NCBI GenBank assembly: GCA_013364255.1
Contig: CP054936.1
Span: 682,001 to 746,000 of the forward strand
Source: Streptomyces seoulensis
GTDB taxonomy: Bacteria > Actinomycetota > Actinomycetes > Streptomycetales > Streptomycetaceae
Length of the DNA stretch: 64,000 bases
Reading direction: 5' to 3'
Part shown: piece after piece, positions 1-8,909 of the stretch
Layout of the letters: every line of letters starts with the position of its first letter
Position numbering within the stretch: the first letter of the stretch is position 1
Program-made: the position numbers and the translations under genes
Notes under the pieces: model-generated
The model's database searches: none
Seen by the model: the letters and a program-made list of their open reading frames with translations, nothing else
What the model was told of the DNA's origin: nothing

Positions 1-1
1 C

Positions 2-1597
2 GGCGTGCTCAAGGCGGACGCCGCGTACGTCCCGCTCGACCCCCTGCACCCCGCCCGGCGCATCGGCAGCCTGATCGAGGGCACCGAGGCCGCCGTGGTC
101 GTCACCTCGGGACCGCTGGCCGAGCGGGCGGAGGGCACGCGGGCGAGGACCCTGCTGCTCGACGCCGCCGTGCCGCCGGCCGGTGCGGTGCAGCGGCCGG
201 AGCGGACCACCGGCCCGGACGACCTGGCGTACGTGTTCCACACCTCCGGCTCGACCGGCGCCCCCAAGGGCGTGCAGATCCCGCACAGCGCCCTGACCAA
301 CTTCCTGCACGCGATGGCGGCCCGGCTGGAGCTGACGCCGGGGCACACCGTCCTCGGTGTCACCACCGCGTCCTTCGATCCCTCGATGCTGGAGCTGTGC
401 CTGCCGCTGCTGACCGGCGCCCGGCTGGTGCTGGCCGACGCCGAGCAGGCCCGCGACCCCGAGCGGCTGATCCGTCTGCTCGGCGAGGCACGCCCGGACC
501 TGGTCCAGGCCACCCCGTCGATGCTGCGGATGCTGGTCGACGCCGGCTGGACGCCCGGCCCCGGCCTGACCGTGCTGTCCGGCGGCGAGAAGCTGCACAC
601 CGACCTGGCGGCGACGCTCGCCGCCGGCGGCGCCCCGGTCCTGGACCTGTACGGGCCGACCGAGGCGACGATCTGGACCAGCGTGGCCCGGCACGGCGCC
701 GACGGGCTGGTACGGGAGTGGGCCGCGGTGGACAACACCACCGTGCGGGTGCTCGACGACCGGCTGGAGCCGGTGGCCGAGGGCGTCACCGGACACGTCT
801 GCATCGGCGGCGACGGGCTCGCCTGGGGCTACCGGGGGCGGCCCGGCCAGACCGCCGGCGTCTTCCTGCCCGACCCGCACGCCACCGCGCCCGGCGGCCG
901 CCTCTACGCCACCGGCGACCTCGGCCGCCTGCGTCCGGACGGCTCGCTGGAGATCCTCGGCCGCAGCGACCACCAGGTGAAGATCCGCGGCCACCGGATC
1001 GAACCGGGGGAGATCGAGGCCGCGCTGCTCGCCCTCGACGGTGTGCGCGCCGCCGTGGTGCACCCGACGCCGGACGCCGACGGCGGCCGGCAGCTCACCG
1101 CCTACCTGGTCGCGGAGGACGCCGGGAACCCGCCCGCGCCGGACACGCTGCGCGCCGCACTGCTCGACTCCCTGCCGCACCACCTGGTGCCGGCCGCGTT
1201 CGTCCTGCTGGACGCCATCCCGACCGCGGTCAGCGGGAAGGTCGACCGTCACGCGCTGCCGGTGCCCGCGCCGCAGGCCGCCGGCCCGGCCGCCGCTCCC
1301 CGCACCCCGCGCGAGCGGTCGGTCGCCGGGGTGTGGGAGGAGGTGCTGGGCGCCACCGGGATCGGCGCCCACGACGACTTCTTCCTGCTCGGCGGCCACT
1401 CGCTGCTCGCCACCCGGGTGTCCGTGCGGCTGCGCGCCGCCCTCGGCGTGGACGTCCCCGTACGGGCGCTGTTCGACCACCCCACCGTCGCCGCGCTCGC
1501 CGCGGCCCTGGAGGGCTATCCGCGGCTGGCCGCGGACGGCCCCCTGCCGCGGCTGACCGCCCGCCCGCGCGGCGCGCGCACCACCGCCGGCCGCTGA
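2..1597 (+). CDS. NRPS, C-terminal A-PCP portion (5' end outside window)
   Basis: This is the end of a non-ribosomal peptide synthetase that activates an amino acid as AMP ester and loads it on a carrier protein. The frame is open from base 2, so the gene begins outside the window. Visible adenylation motifs are HTSGSTGAPKG (A3), YGPTEATIW (A5), YATGDLGR (A7) and QVKIRGHRIEPGEIE (A8), with the A10 lysine in SGKVDR. A carrier domain follows with the phosphopantetheine serine in LGGHSLLA, and the protein stops about 60 residues later with no C, E or TE domain. The ten-residue specificity code read by alignment to GrsA is about DPLQLGLIWK, which I cannot assign to a substrate. The next gene starts 30 bases downstream, so it leads the biosynthetic operon. 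The product is presumably passed in trans to a condensation domain of the leftward NRPS. Confidence 0.93.
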   Translation, partial: GVLKADAAYVPLDPLHPARRIGSLIEGTEAAVVVTSGPLAERAEGTRARTLLLDAAVPPAGAVQRPERTTGPDDLAYVFHTSGSTGAPKGVQIPHSALTNFLHAMAARLELTPGHTVLGVTTASFDPSMLELCLPLLTGARLVLADAEQARDPERLIRLLGEARPDLVQATPSMLRMLVDAGWTPGPGLTVLSGGEKLHTDLAATLAAGGAPVLDLYGPTEATIWTSVARHGADGLVREWAAVDNTTVRVLDDRLEPVAEGVTGHVCIGGDGLAWGYRGRPGQTAGVFLPDPHATAPGGRLYATGDLGRLRPDGSLEILGRSDHQVKIRGHRIEPGEIEAALLALDGVRAAVVHPTPDADGGRQLTAYLVAEDAGNPPAPDTLRAALLDSLPHHLVPAAFVLLDAIPTAVSGKVDRHALPVPAPQAAGPAAAPRTPRERSVAGVWEEVLGATGIGAHDDFFLLGGHSLLATRVSVRLRAALGVDVPVRALFDHPTVAALAAALEGYPRLAADGPLPRLTARPRGARTTAGR

Positions 1598-1627
1598 CCG
1601 AAACCGCCTCCTCGCCCAAGGACCGCC

Positions 1628-2920
1628 ATGACCCTCGTCGCGACCACCGAATCCTCCCTCCGGGAGCAGTCCGACACCTCCGTCTTCGAGAAAGTCGAGT
1701 CCGAGGTGCGGATGTACTGCCGTACCTTCCCCGTGGTGTTCGAGCGCGCCAAGGGCGCGCTGCTGCACACCGACGACGGCCGGGCCTTCATCGACTTCTT
1801 CTGCGGCGCCGGCAGCCTCAACTACGGGCACAACCACGACGCCGTCAAGGACCGCATCCTCGGCTACCTCGCCGACGACGGCCTGATGCACGGCCTGGAC
1901 CTGCACACCGTCGCCAAGCGCGACTTCCTCACCCGTCTCACCGAGGTCGTGCTGCGGCCCCGCGGTCTCGACTACAAGGTGCAGTTCACCGGCCCGACCG
2001 GGACCGACGCGGTGGAGGCCGCCCTCAAGCTGGCGCGCCGGGCGACCGGCCGCACCGGCCTGACCGCCTTCACCGGCGCCTACCACGGGATGTCGCGCGG
2101 CGCGCTGGAGGTCACCGGCAGCCGCCGGGCCCGCCGCGCGGGCGCGGTCGCCGGCGGGGACGTGACCTTCGTGCCCTACGAGGACGGCCCGCTCGGCCCG
2201 TTCGACTCGATCGGCCTGCTGGAGCGGCTGTGGACCGACCCGTCCTCGGGCACCGAGCCGCCGGCGGCCGTCGTCGTCGAGGCGGTGCAGATGGAGGGCG
2301 GCGTGTACGCGGCGAGCCCGGAGTGGCTGCGCCGGCTGCGCGAGGTCACCGAGCGGCACGGGGTGCTGCTGATCGTGGACGAGATCCAGACCGGCTGCGG
2401 CCGCACCGGCGCGTTCTTCGGCTTCGAGGAGTCCGGGATCGTGCCGGACGTCGTCACCGTCTCCAAGTCCCTCAGCGGCTACGGGCTGCCGCTCTCGCTC
2501 ACGCTGTTCCGGCGCGAGCTGGACGTGTGGCAGCCCGGCGAGCACACCGGCACGTTCCGCGGCAACCAGCTCGCCTTCGTCGCGGCCACCGCGGCGTGCG
2601 AACTGTGGCAGCGCGAGGACTTCCTGACCGGCCTGCGGCGCGGCGCCGACCGCCTCGCCCGGTTCCGGGCCGAGATCGGCGCGCTGGAGCCGGGGCTGGT
2701 GCTGCGCGGCCGGGGCATGGTGCTCGGCATCGACACCGCCGGGGCCGGCGGCGCGGAGCGGGCCGGGCGGATCCAGCGCCACGCCTTCGAGCACGGCCTG
2801 ATCGTCGAGCGCTGCGGCCGCCACGACGAGGTCCTCAAGGTGATGCCCCCGCTGACCATCGCGCCCGCCGTGCTCGATCAGGGCCTCGGCATCCTGCGCG
2901 ACGCCCTGCAAGCGAACTGA
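1628..2920 (+). CDS. class III aminotransferase, diaminobutyrate--2-oxoglutarate (EctB/DABA-AT) type
   Basis: This 430-residue PLP aminotransferase probably converts L-aspartate semialdehyde and glutamate to L-2,4-diaminobutyrate (Dab). Family signs are FTGPTGTDAVEAALKLAR, the VDEIQTGCGRTG segment holding the PLP-binding Asp, and VSKSLSGYG with the Schiff-base lysine. The length matches EctB enzymes. No ectA or ectC lies nearby, so it is not part of an ectoine operon. It sits between an NRPS and a carbamoyltransferase homologue, which points to precursor supply for the peptide. An ornithine-type diamine transaminase cannot be excluded. The ATG follows the NRPS stop by 30 bases. Confidence 0.9.
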   Translation: MTLVATTESSLREQSDTSVFEKVESEVRMYCRTFPVVFERAKGALLHTDDGRAFIDFFCGAGSLNYGHNHDAVKDRILGYLADDGLMHGLDLHTVAKRDFLTRLTEVVLRPRGLDYKVQFTGPTGTDAVEAALKLARRATGRTGLTAFTGAYHGMSRGALEVTGSRRARRAGAVAGGDVTFVPYEDGPLGPFDSIGLLERLWTDPSSGTEPPAAVVVEAVQMEGGVYAASPEWLRRLREVTERHGVLLIVDEIQTGCGRTGAFFGFEESGIVPDVVTVSKSLSGYGLPLSLTLFRRELDVWQPGEHTGTFRGNQLAFVAATAACELWQREDFLTGLRRGADRLARFRAEIGALEPGLVLRGRGMVLGIDTAGAGGAERAGRIQRHAFEHGLIVERCGRHDEVLKVMPPLTIAPAVLDQGLGILRDALQAN

Positions 2921-2948
2921 CGCCCCGCCACCCGAGGAGGAACCCCTG

Positions 2949-3908
2949 ATGCCTCGATCCGACCGCCGCCACCTGATCTCGGTCGACGACCTCACCGACC
3001 GGGAGCTGCGCTGGCTCGTGCACCGCGGCGCCCAGTACGCCGCCGGCGAGTGCGAGGACGCCCGGCCGCTCTCCGACGCCGTCGTCGGCGTCCTGTTCCG
3101 CAAGACGTCCACCCGCACCCGCACCGCGTTCTCGGCCGGCGCGCTCCGGCTCGGCGGGCAGCTGATCACCTACGGCCCCGGCGACCTCCAGGAGAACACC
3201 GGGGAGAGCTCCGAGGACACCGGGGACGTGCTCTCGCGGATGCTCGACGTGCTGGTGGCCCGTACCGCGGGCAGCACCGAGGAGCTGCGCGCCTACGCCG
3301 CCCAGCGGCGGATGGCCGTGATCAACGCGATGAGCGCCGCCGAGCACCCCACCCAGGCCCTCACCGACCTCACCACGATGCTCGGCCGGTTCGGGCGCAT
3401 CGAGGGGCTGCGGGTGCTGTACGCGGGCGAGGGCAACAACACCGCCTCGGCGCTCGCCCTGGCCCTGAGCCGGTTCCCCGGCACCGAGCTGCACCTGCGG
3501 ACCCCGCCCGGCTACGGGCTCGACCCGGCCTTCCTCGACCGGGCCCGCGTCCACGCCAAGGAGTCCGGCGCGCTGATCGAGGAACGCCACCACATGGCCG
3601 ACCTGCCGCAGGCCGACATCGTGTACACCACGCGCTGGCAGACGACCGGCACCACCAAGCCCGACCCCGACTGGCGGCGCGTCTTCGCCCCGTTCCGGGT
3701 GGACGCCGCCGTGCTGGCGGCCTGTCCCGGCGCCGTCTTCATGCACGACCTGCCCGCGCACCGCGGCGACGAGGTGACCGGCGAGGTGCTGGACGGCCCC
3801 GCGAGCATCGCGTTCCAGCAGGCCGAGAACAAGTACCACAGCGCCCGCGCCGTTCTGGAGTGGTGCCTCGGCGGCATCCCGGCGGACCGGCCCTGCCGGC
3901 CGGCCTGA
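2949..3908 (+). CDS. ornithine carbamoyltransferase homologue with HDLP in place of HCLP
   Basis: This 319-residue protein belongs to the aspartate/ornithine carbamoyltransferase family, which moves a carbamoyl group from carbamoyl phosphate to an amine. The carbamoyl-phosphate loop FRKTSTRTRTAF and the HPTQALTDL motif are intact. The ornithine-side motif HCLP reads MHDLPAHRGDE, so the Cys that contacts the ornithine side chain is Asp. The segment that normally carries an HKES-type motif reads ENTGESSEDT. The changes suggest an altered acceptor amine, possibly Dab or 2,3-diaminopropionate, both apparently made in this cluster, giving a ureido amino acid. That acceptor is inference. A GAGGAGG ribosome site precedes the ATG. 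It is co-directional with the aminotransferase (28-base gap). Confidence 0.87.
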   Translation: MPRSDRRHLISVDDLTDRELRWLVHRGAQYAAGECEDARPLSDAVVGVLFRKTSTRTRTAFSAGALRLGGQLITYGPGDLQENTGESSEDTGDVLSRMLDVLVARTAGSTEELRAYAAQRRMAVINAMSAAEHPTQALTDLTTMLGRFGRIEGLRVLYAGEGNNTASALALALSRFPGTELHLRTPPGYGLDPAFLDRARVHAKESGALIEERHHMADLPQADIVYTTRWQTTGTTKPDPDWRRVFAPFRVDAAVLAACPGAVFMHDLPAHRGDEVTGEVLDGPASIAFQQAENKYHSARAVLEWCLGGIPADRPCRPA

Positions 3909-3962
3909 CCACGGGCCGGCCGCCGGTCCCGCGCACGTTTTCCCCAGGGAGGTAGCACAGCA

Positions 3963-6293
3963 ATGTCCGACACCATCAGCATGCCCGGCGGCGGGTGGCG
4001 CCTGTGGCGGCACTTCGCGCTCCGCGGGCCCGGTTTCCCCGCCGCGGGGGTACTCCGGCTGGCCCCGGAGGGCCTGGCCTCGGCCGCGGACAAGTTCGCC
4101 CCCGGGGAGGTTCTGGCGGGGGCGGACTGGGAGGCGTTCCAGGAGGACTTCTCCGAGGCCGCCGTGCGCACCGCCCGCGACCTCCAGGAGATCGCCGCCT
4201 CGGCGCCGTTCCGGGCCGCGGTCGCCTGGCAGAACCGCGCCGTGCTGCGCACCGGCATCAAGCCGTTCCTCGACTGGACGCCGTCCGCCCAGGGCCGCAC
4301 CAGCATGCCCCGCCAGCGCGAGGAGCTGGTCGCCCACTACTGGCAGCGGTTCTGCGTCAAGAACGACACCATCGGCTTCTTCGGACCGGTCGGCTGGGGC
4401 GCCTTCGACACCGCCCGGCGCGGCGTCGAGGTGCGTCCCGGCGCCGGGCTGGTCGCCGAGTCCCGGGTCTACTTCTCCAGCTGGTCGATGGACGCGCTCG
4501 CCAAGGCCATCGACCGCGACCCGCGGGTGCGCGCCTGGACGCCGCCGCGCCAGGTCCCCTTCGTCCGGGTGGTCGACGGCACGGTGCGCCTGCCCGGCCG
4601 TCCGCCGCAGCCGGCCCCCGAGCCCGCGCTCACCGTCCTGCGCCTGTGCGACGGGCGCCGCACGCCCGCCGAGATCGCCGGCCTGGCCGCCCGGGAGCTG
4701 GGCCGCGAGGTGCCGGCCCCGGAGGTCACCGAGGCCCTGGAGTGGCTGGTCGCGCGCCGCCTGATCGGCTGGAAGCTGGACGTGCCCGCCGGCACCTACC
4801 CCGAGCGGGAGCTGCGCGCCCTGCTGGAACGCATCGGCGACCCGGCCGTACGCGAGCCCGCGCTGGCCAAGCTGGCCGTGCTGGAGAGCGGCCGCGACCG
4901 GGTGGAGCGGGCCGGTACGGACGCCGAGGAGCTGACCGCCGCGCTCGCCGCCCTGGAGGCCGGCTTCGCCGAGATCACCGAGGTGTCCGCGGTCCGCGAG
5001 AAGGGCGCAAGGACCGCGCCCAACCGCGCGCTGGTGTACTCCGACTGCCGCCGCTCCGCCACGGCGACCGTGGGCACCGCCGTCCTGGAGCAGCTCGCGC
5101 CGCTGGAGCTGTGCCTGACCGCCGCCCGCTGGATGACCAACCGGTACGCGCGCACCGTCGGCGCCCGCCTCTACGAGGCCTACGAAAAGCTGCGCGCCGA
5201 GCACGGGCAGGTCGACCTCGGCTCACTCTGGTTCGCCTGCCTGCCCGCCCCGCACCCGAGCTCCATCGCCGACATCGAGCGCATCCAGGCCGAGCTGCGC
5301 GAGCGCTGGAGCCGGATCATCGACGCGCCGCCCGGCGCCCGGCGGGTGTCGCTGACCAGCGCCGCCATCGCCGACCAGGTGCGCGAGGCGTTCCCCGAGG
5401 GCGGCCGCGGCTGGTCGCTCAGCCGGTACGTCAGCCCCGACCTGATGATCGTCGCCGAGGACCTGGCCGCCGTGGAACGCGGCGAGTTCCAGCTCGTCAT
5501 CGGCGAGCTGCACGTCGCGATGAACACCATCGGCCAGTCGCTCTTCGTCCACCAGCATCCCGACCGCGCCCAGCTGATCGAGGAGACCACCCGCGACTTC
5601 CCCGGCCCGCGGCTGCTGCCCATGCTGCCCAAGGAGCTGCCGCTGAAGTGGTCCGCCCGCAGCCGGCAGTCCCTGGAACGCCCGGAGGACCACTACGTCG
5701 CGCTCGCCGACTTCAGCGCCGACCCGCACCGCCCGCGCACCGTACGCTCCGCCGACGTGCGGGTGGAGGAGCGCGACGGACGGCTCGCGGCCGTACTGGC
5801 CGACGGCTCGGTCTTCGACCTGATCGACGTGTTCTGCCACGCGCTCAGCAACCGTGTGATGGACCGCTTCACCCTGCGCGCGGACGGCGACCACTCGCCC
5901 CGCATCACCATCGACTCCACCGTCGTCGCCCGGGAGTCCTGGCGGTTCGCCGGCTCCGCGCTGGCCTTCGCCGACGACAAGAGCGAGGCCCGCCGCTTCG
6001 TCCGCGCCCGCCAATGGCGCGACACCCACGAACTGCCCCGCTTCGTCTTCGTCGTCTCCCCCACCGAACCCCGCCCCTTCTTCGTCGACTTCGACAGCCC
6101 CGTCTACGTCAACATCCTCGCCAAAGCCGCCCGCCGACTCGCCCGCAAGGACCCCGACGCACAACTCACCGTCACCGAGATGCTCCCCACCCCCGAACAG
6201 GCCTGGCTCACCGACGACCAGGGCCGGCGCTACACCTCCGAACTCCGCCTCGTCGCCGTCGACCGCACTGTCGTCCCCGGGGAGCCGGCATGA
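3963..6293 (+). CDS. stand-alone LanB-type (lantibiotic dehydratase N-terminal, glutamylation) protein, PEARL-like, copy 1
   Basis: This 776-residue protein matches the large N-terminal domain of class I lanthipeptide dehydratases (PF04738 type), which uses glutamyl-tRNA to glutamylate Ser/Thr. A full LanB is about 1000 residues with a C-terminal elimination domain, which is absent here. Split LanBs of thiopeptide pathways and PEARLs (peptide aminoacyl-tRNA ligases) share this size. Near residues 137-150 it reads KNDTIGFFGPVGWG, where classical LanBs have an R-x-x-S/T-P-F/Y-G-L-F segment, so it is a divergent branch. No precursor peptide gene is visible. Neighbours are NRPS parts, so the substrate may be a carrier-bound or free amino acid. 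The start follows a GGGAGGT site. Its end overlaps the next ATG by four bases. Two DNA blocks are nearly identical to the second copy. Family assignment is firm; reaction is inference. Confidence 0.85.
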   Translation: MSDTISMPGGGWRLWRHFALRGPGFPAAGVLRLAPEGLASAADKFAPGEVLAGADWEAFQEDFSEAAVRTARDLQEIAASAPFRAAVAWQNRAVLRTGIKPFLDWTPSAQGRTSMPRQREELVAHYWQRFCVKNDTIGFFGPVGWGAFDTARRGVEVRPGAGLVAESRVYFSSWSMDALAKAIDRDPRVRAWTPPRQVPFVRVVDGTVRLPGRPPQPAPEPALTVLRLCDGRRTPAEIAGLAARELGREVPAPEVTEALEWLVARRLIGWKLDVPAGTYPERELRALLERIGDPAVREPALAKLAVLESGRDRVERAGTDAEELTAALAALEAGFAEITEVSAVREKGARTAPNRALVYSDCRRSATATVGTAVLEQLAPLELCLTAARWMTNRYARTVGARLYEAYEKLRAEHGQVDLGSLWFACLPAPHPSSIADIERIQAELRERWSRIIDAPPGARRVSLTSAAIADQVREAFPEGGRGWSLSRYVSPDLMIVAEDLAAVERGEFQLVIGELHVAMNTIGQSLFVHQHPDRAQLIEETTRDFPGPRLLPMLPKELPLKWSARSRQSLERPEDHYVALADFSADPHRPRTVRSADVRVEERDGRLAAVLADGSVFDLIDVFCHALSNRVMDRFTLRADGDHSPRITIDSTVVARESWRFAGSALAFADDKSEARRFVRARQWRDTHELPRFVFVVSPTEPRPFFVDFDSPVYVNILAKAARRLARKDPDAQLTVTEMLPTPEQAWLTDDQGRRYTSELRLVAVDRTVVPGEPA
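4311..4419 (+). repeat. identity block 1 within LanB-like copy 1 (matches 9530-9638)
   Basis: These 109 bases are identical, base for base, to 9530-9638 in the second LanB-like gene, including all third codon positions, while flanking sequence is clearly diverged. The block covers the KNDTIGFFGPVGWG region. This pattern fits recent gene conversion between the paralogues. Confidence 0.88.
5938..6260 (+). repeat. identity block 2 within LanB-like copy 1 (matches 11148-11470)
   Basis: These 323 bases differ from 11148-11470 at only four positions (6059, 6226, 6227 and 6234). The block encodes the last roughly 110 residues of both LanB-like proteins, which otherwise differ substantially. Codon choice inside it (for example CAA, GAA, AAA) is a little less GC-extreme than around it. 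Confidence 0.9.
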
Positions 6294-7816
6294 GCGCTCG
6301 CGCCCGGACGACCTTCGTCGACGCCCTCCGCGCGCACGCCGACCGCGCGCCGCGCTCCCCCGCCCTGCTGACCGCCGAGGGACCGACCGGCTACGGCGAA
6401 CTCGCCGCCCGGATCGACCGGCTCGCCGCCCACCTCGCGGCGCACGGCGTGGGACCGGAACAGGTGTGCGCGGTGGCCCTGCCGCCCGGCGTCGACGCCG
6501 TGGTCGCGACCGCCGCCGTCGTCCGGGCCGGCGGGGCGTTCCTCACCCTGGACACCGGCCTGCCCGACCGACGGCTCGCCGCGCTCGCCGCCGGCGGCGG
6601 CGCGACCCTGCTGCTCACCGGCGCCGCCCTCGCCGACCGCCTCACCGCGCTGGTCGACGCGCCCGCCGTCCTGCTCGACCGGCTCCCGGCCGCCGACCCG
6701 CCGCCGGCCGTCTTCCCCGCCCCCCATCCGCGCTCGCTCGCCTACGTCAGTCACACCTCGGGCTCCACCGGCGCCCCCAACCCCGTCCTGATCGAGCACG
6801 GCGGCCTCGACACGTATCTGCGCGCCGTCGTCCGCGACAACGACCTCGGCCCCGGCACCGTCGCCCTCCAGCTCGCCCCGCCCGGCTACGACGCCTCCAT
6901 CCGGGACACCTTCGCGCCGCTGGCCGCGGGCGGATGCGTCGTCCTGGTCGAACGCTCGCGCCTGCTGCGCGCCGAGTCCTTCGCCGACACCGTCGCCGCG
7001 TACGGCGTCGACACCCTCCTCAGCACCACCCCCTCCTTCCTGAGCTTCCTCGCCCAGTCGCCCGCGGCCGCCGGACGGCTGCGGTCGCTGCGCCTGGTCT
7101 GCTCCAGCGGCGAGTCGCTGCGCCCCTTCCTGGCCGCCGGCGGCCGCGCGCTGCTCGGCGGCCGGCTGGTCAACCAGTACGGTCCCAGCGAGTGCACCAT
7201 GACCTCCACCCGCTACGAGGTGCCGGCCGCCCCCGACACCTCGGCCGACACCGTCGGCACCGCCGTCGACGGCACCGTGGTGCGCCTGCTCGACGCGCGC
7301 GGGCGCGAGGTGCCGGCCGGGCGGACCGGCGAGGTGTACATCGGCGGCGCGGGCGTGGCCCGCGGCTACGGCGGGCGGCCCGGCCTGACCGCCGACCGGT
7401 TCCCGCCCGACCCGTACGGGCCGCCCGGCGCCCGGCTGTACCGGACCGGCGACCTCGCCCGGCGCTCCCCCGACGGGACGCTGGAGTACCTCGGCCGGGC
7501 CGACCGCCAGATCAAGATCCGCGGTCACCGCGTGGACCCGGCCGAGATCGAGGGCGCCCTGCTCGCCCACCCCGAGATCACCGGCGCCGTGGTGACCGCC
7601 GAGACCGACGAGCGGGGCCGCACCTGGCTCGGCGCCCACGTCACCGGCCCGCCGGAGAGCACCACCGACGCCCAGCTGCGCGCACACCTGGCCCGTACCC
7701 TGCCGCCGCACATGATGCCGCGGCGGTTCACCCGGCTGGAGCGCCTGCCCGTCACGCACAGCGGCAAGGCCGACCGCCGGGCGCTGCGCGCCCGCGCGCC
7801 GGAGCCGGTGTCATGA
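6290..7816 (+). CDS. free-standing adenylation domain with unusual A3 loop
   Basis: This 508-residue AMP-forming enzyme is a single NRPS adenylation domain with no carrier domain attached. It should activate an amino acid and load a carrier in trans, most simply the small PCP at 8910-9170. It has YRTGDLARR (A7), RQIKIRGHRVDPAEIE (A8) and SGKADRR with the catalytic lysine (A10). The A3 P-loop reads TSGSTGAPNPV instead of ending in K-G-V, so the loop lysine and glycine are lost. The specificity code by alignment is about DARSVSQMTK, which I cannot assign; the usual Trp or hydrophobic residue at position 239 is Arg. ATG overlaps the previous stop (ATGA), and its own stop overlaps the next ATG, indicating translational coupling. 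Confidence 0.88.
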   Translation: MSARARTTFVDALRAHADRAPRSPALLTAEGPTGYGELAARIDRLAAHLAAHGVGPEQVCAVALPPGVDAVVATAAVVRAGGAFLTLDTGLPDRRLAALAAGGGATLLLTGAALADRLTALVDAPAVLLDRLPAADPPPAVFPAPHPRSLAYVSHTSGSTGAPNPVLIEHGGLDTYLRAVVRDNDLGPGTVALQLAPPGYDASIRDTFAPLAAGGCVVLVERSRLLRAESFADTVAAYGVDTLLSTTPSFLSFLAQSPAAAGRLRSLRLVCSSGESLRPFLAAGGRALLGGRLVNQYGPSECTMTSTRYEVPAAPDTSADTVGTAVDGTVVRLLDARGREVPAGRTGEVYIGGAGVARGYGGRPGLTADRFPPDPYGPPGARLYRTGDLARRSPDGTLEYLGRADRQIKIRGHRVDPAEIEGALLAHPEITGAVVTAETDERGRTWLGAHVTGPPESTTDAQLRAHLARTLPPHMMPRRFTRLERLPVTHSGKADRRALRARAPEPVS

Positions 7817-8760
7817 CGGCCGCCGACACCCGGATCGCACCGGCCGCCGTGCCGGCCGCCGCCGACCGGATCGCCCCCCATGTCCGGCACACGCCGCTGC
7901 TGCGCGGCGACCTGCTGCCCGGACTGCTCGTCAAGGCCGAACACCTCCAGCACAGCGGGTCGTTCAAGCTGCGCGGCGCGGCCAACGCGATGCTGGCGCT
8001 GGGCGCGGACGAGGTGGTCGCCGGCTCCTCCGGCAACCACGGCATCGCGGTGGCCACCCTCGGCCGCGCCCTCGGCGTCCGGGTCACCGTGGTGATGGCG
8101 GCCGGCGCCGCCGAGGCCAAGGCGGCGGCCGTCCGGGCGCTGGGCGGCCGGGTCGTGCGGGTGCCCGGCGGGGTGGCCGACCGCGACCGGCACGCCAAGG
8201 ACCTCGCCGCCCGCACCGGGGCCGCGCTGGTGCCCTCCTCCGACCACGAACTCGTGGTGGCCGGACAGGGCACCGTCGGCCTGGAGGTGCTGCGCGACGC
8301 CCCCGACGTCGACACGCTCGTCGTGCCGGTGGGCGGCGGCGGTCTGCTGGCCGGCGTCTGCCTGGCCGCCGCACACCTGCGCAGCGCGGTGCGGATCGTC
8401 GGCGTGGAACCCGAACGCACCCGGCGCTACGCCTGCTCCCTCGCCGCCGGCCACCCGGTCGAACTGCCGCCCGGTGACTCGGTGGCGGACGGACTGCGCG
8501 GCCAGCGGCCCGGCGAGGTGATCCTGCCGGTCGTCCGGCACCGGGTCGACGAACTGGTCGGCGTCGACGACCGGGCCGTGCTGCGCGCGATGGACCTGCT
8601 GCACCGCGCCGGCATCCCGGCCGAGCCGAGCGGCGCCGCCGCCCTGGCCGGCGCGCTCCGGCTCGGACCGCCCGGCCGCTGCGCCGTCGTCGTCTCCGGC
8701 GGCAACACCGCCGCCGCCCTGGCCACCGCCCGGGCTACGCCCGCGGCCGCCGCCCGCTGA
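7813..8760 (+). CDS. fold-type II PLP enzyme, threonine/serine dehydratase or racemase family
   Basis: This 315-residue enzyme resembles threonine dehydratase, serine racemase and hydroxyaspartate ammonia-lyases. The Schiff-base lysine lies in SGSFKLRGAANA near residue 54, followed by AGSSGNHGIAVA (substrate carboxylate loop) and the phosphate-binding VGGGGLLAG. No regulatory ACT domain is present, so it is not a biosynthetic IlvA. It may deaminate, epimerise or beta-replace a Ser/Thr-like precursor for the peptide. Its position between the free A domain and the free PCP ties it to the same substrate branch. The exact reaction cannot be read from sequence. Start ATG overlaps the upstream stop. 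Confidence 0.85.
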   Translation: MTAADTRIAPAAVPAAADRIAPHVRHTPLLRGDLLPGLLVKAEHLQHSGSFKLRGAANAMLALGADEVVAGSSGNHGIAVATLGRALGVRVTVVMAAGAAEAKAAAVRALGGRVVRVPGGVADRDRHAKDLAARTGAALVPSSDHELVVAGQGTVGLEVLRDAPDVDTLVVPVGGGGLLAGVCLAAAHLRSAVRIVGVEPERTRRYACSLAAGHPVELPPGDSVADGLRGQRPGEVILPVVRHRVDELVGVDDRAVLRAMDLLHRAGIPAEPSGAAALAGALRLGPPGRCAVVVSGGNTAAALATARATPAAAAR

Positions 8761-8845
8761 CGGCCGACCTGCGACACGTCGCACCGGCCGCCGGGCGCGC
8801 CGCGTCACGTCTCACCCGCTCACACCCGCTCACACCCGCACAGCT

Positions 8846-8876
8846 CACGTGCACCCCCGCACCACTCACACGTGTG
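8846..8876. promoter_or_regulatory. paired CACGTG palindromes in the gap before the free PCP gene
   Basis: The only sizeable gap in the operon (8761-8909) contains two CACGTG sites at 8846-8851 and 8869-8874, 23 bases apart. The second lies in the larger palindrome CACACGTGTG (8867-8876). Repeats of the type CTCACACCCG precede them. They could bind a dimeric regulator controlling an internal promoter for the PCP and second LanB-like gene, but this is only a sequence pattern. Confidence 0.3.
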
Positions 8877-8909
8877 CATACCGAACACCCCTCACCGGAA
8901 GGACCCACC

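Noticed and set aside
1628..2920. Ectoine operon
   Set aside because: Only the EctB-like aminotransferase is present; ectA and ectC are absent.
2835..5204. A 789-codon minus-strand frame over the carbamoyltransferase and LanB-like genes
   Set aside because: Low-complexity Gly/Arg/Ala translation without domain motifs; plus-strand genes are unambiguous.
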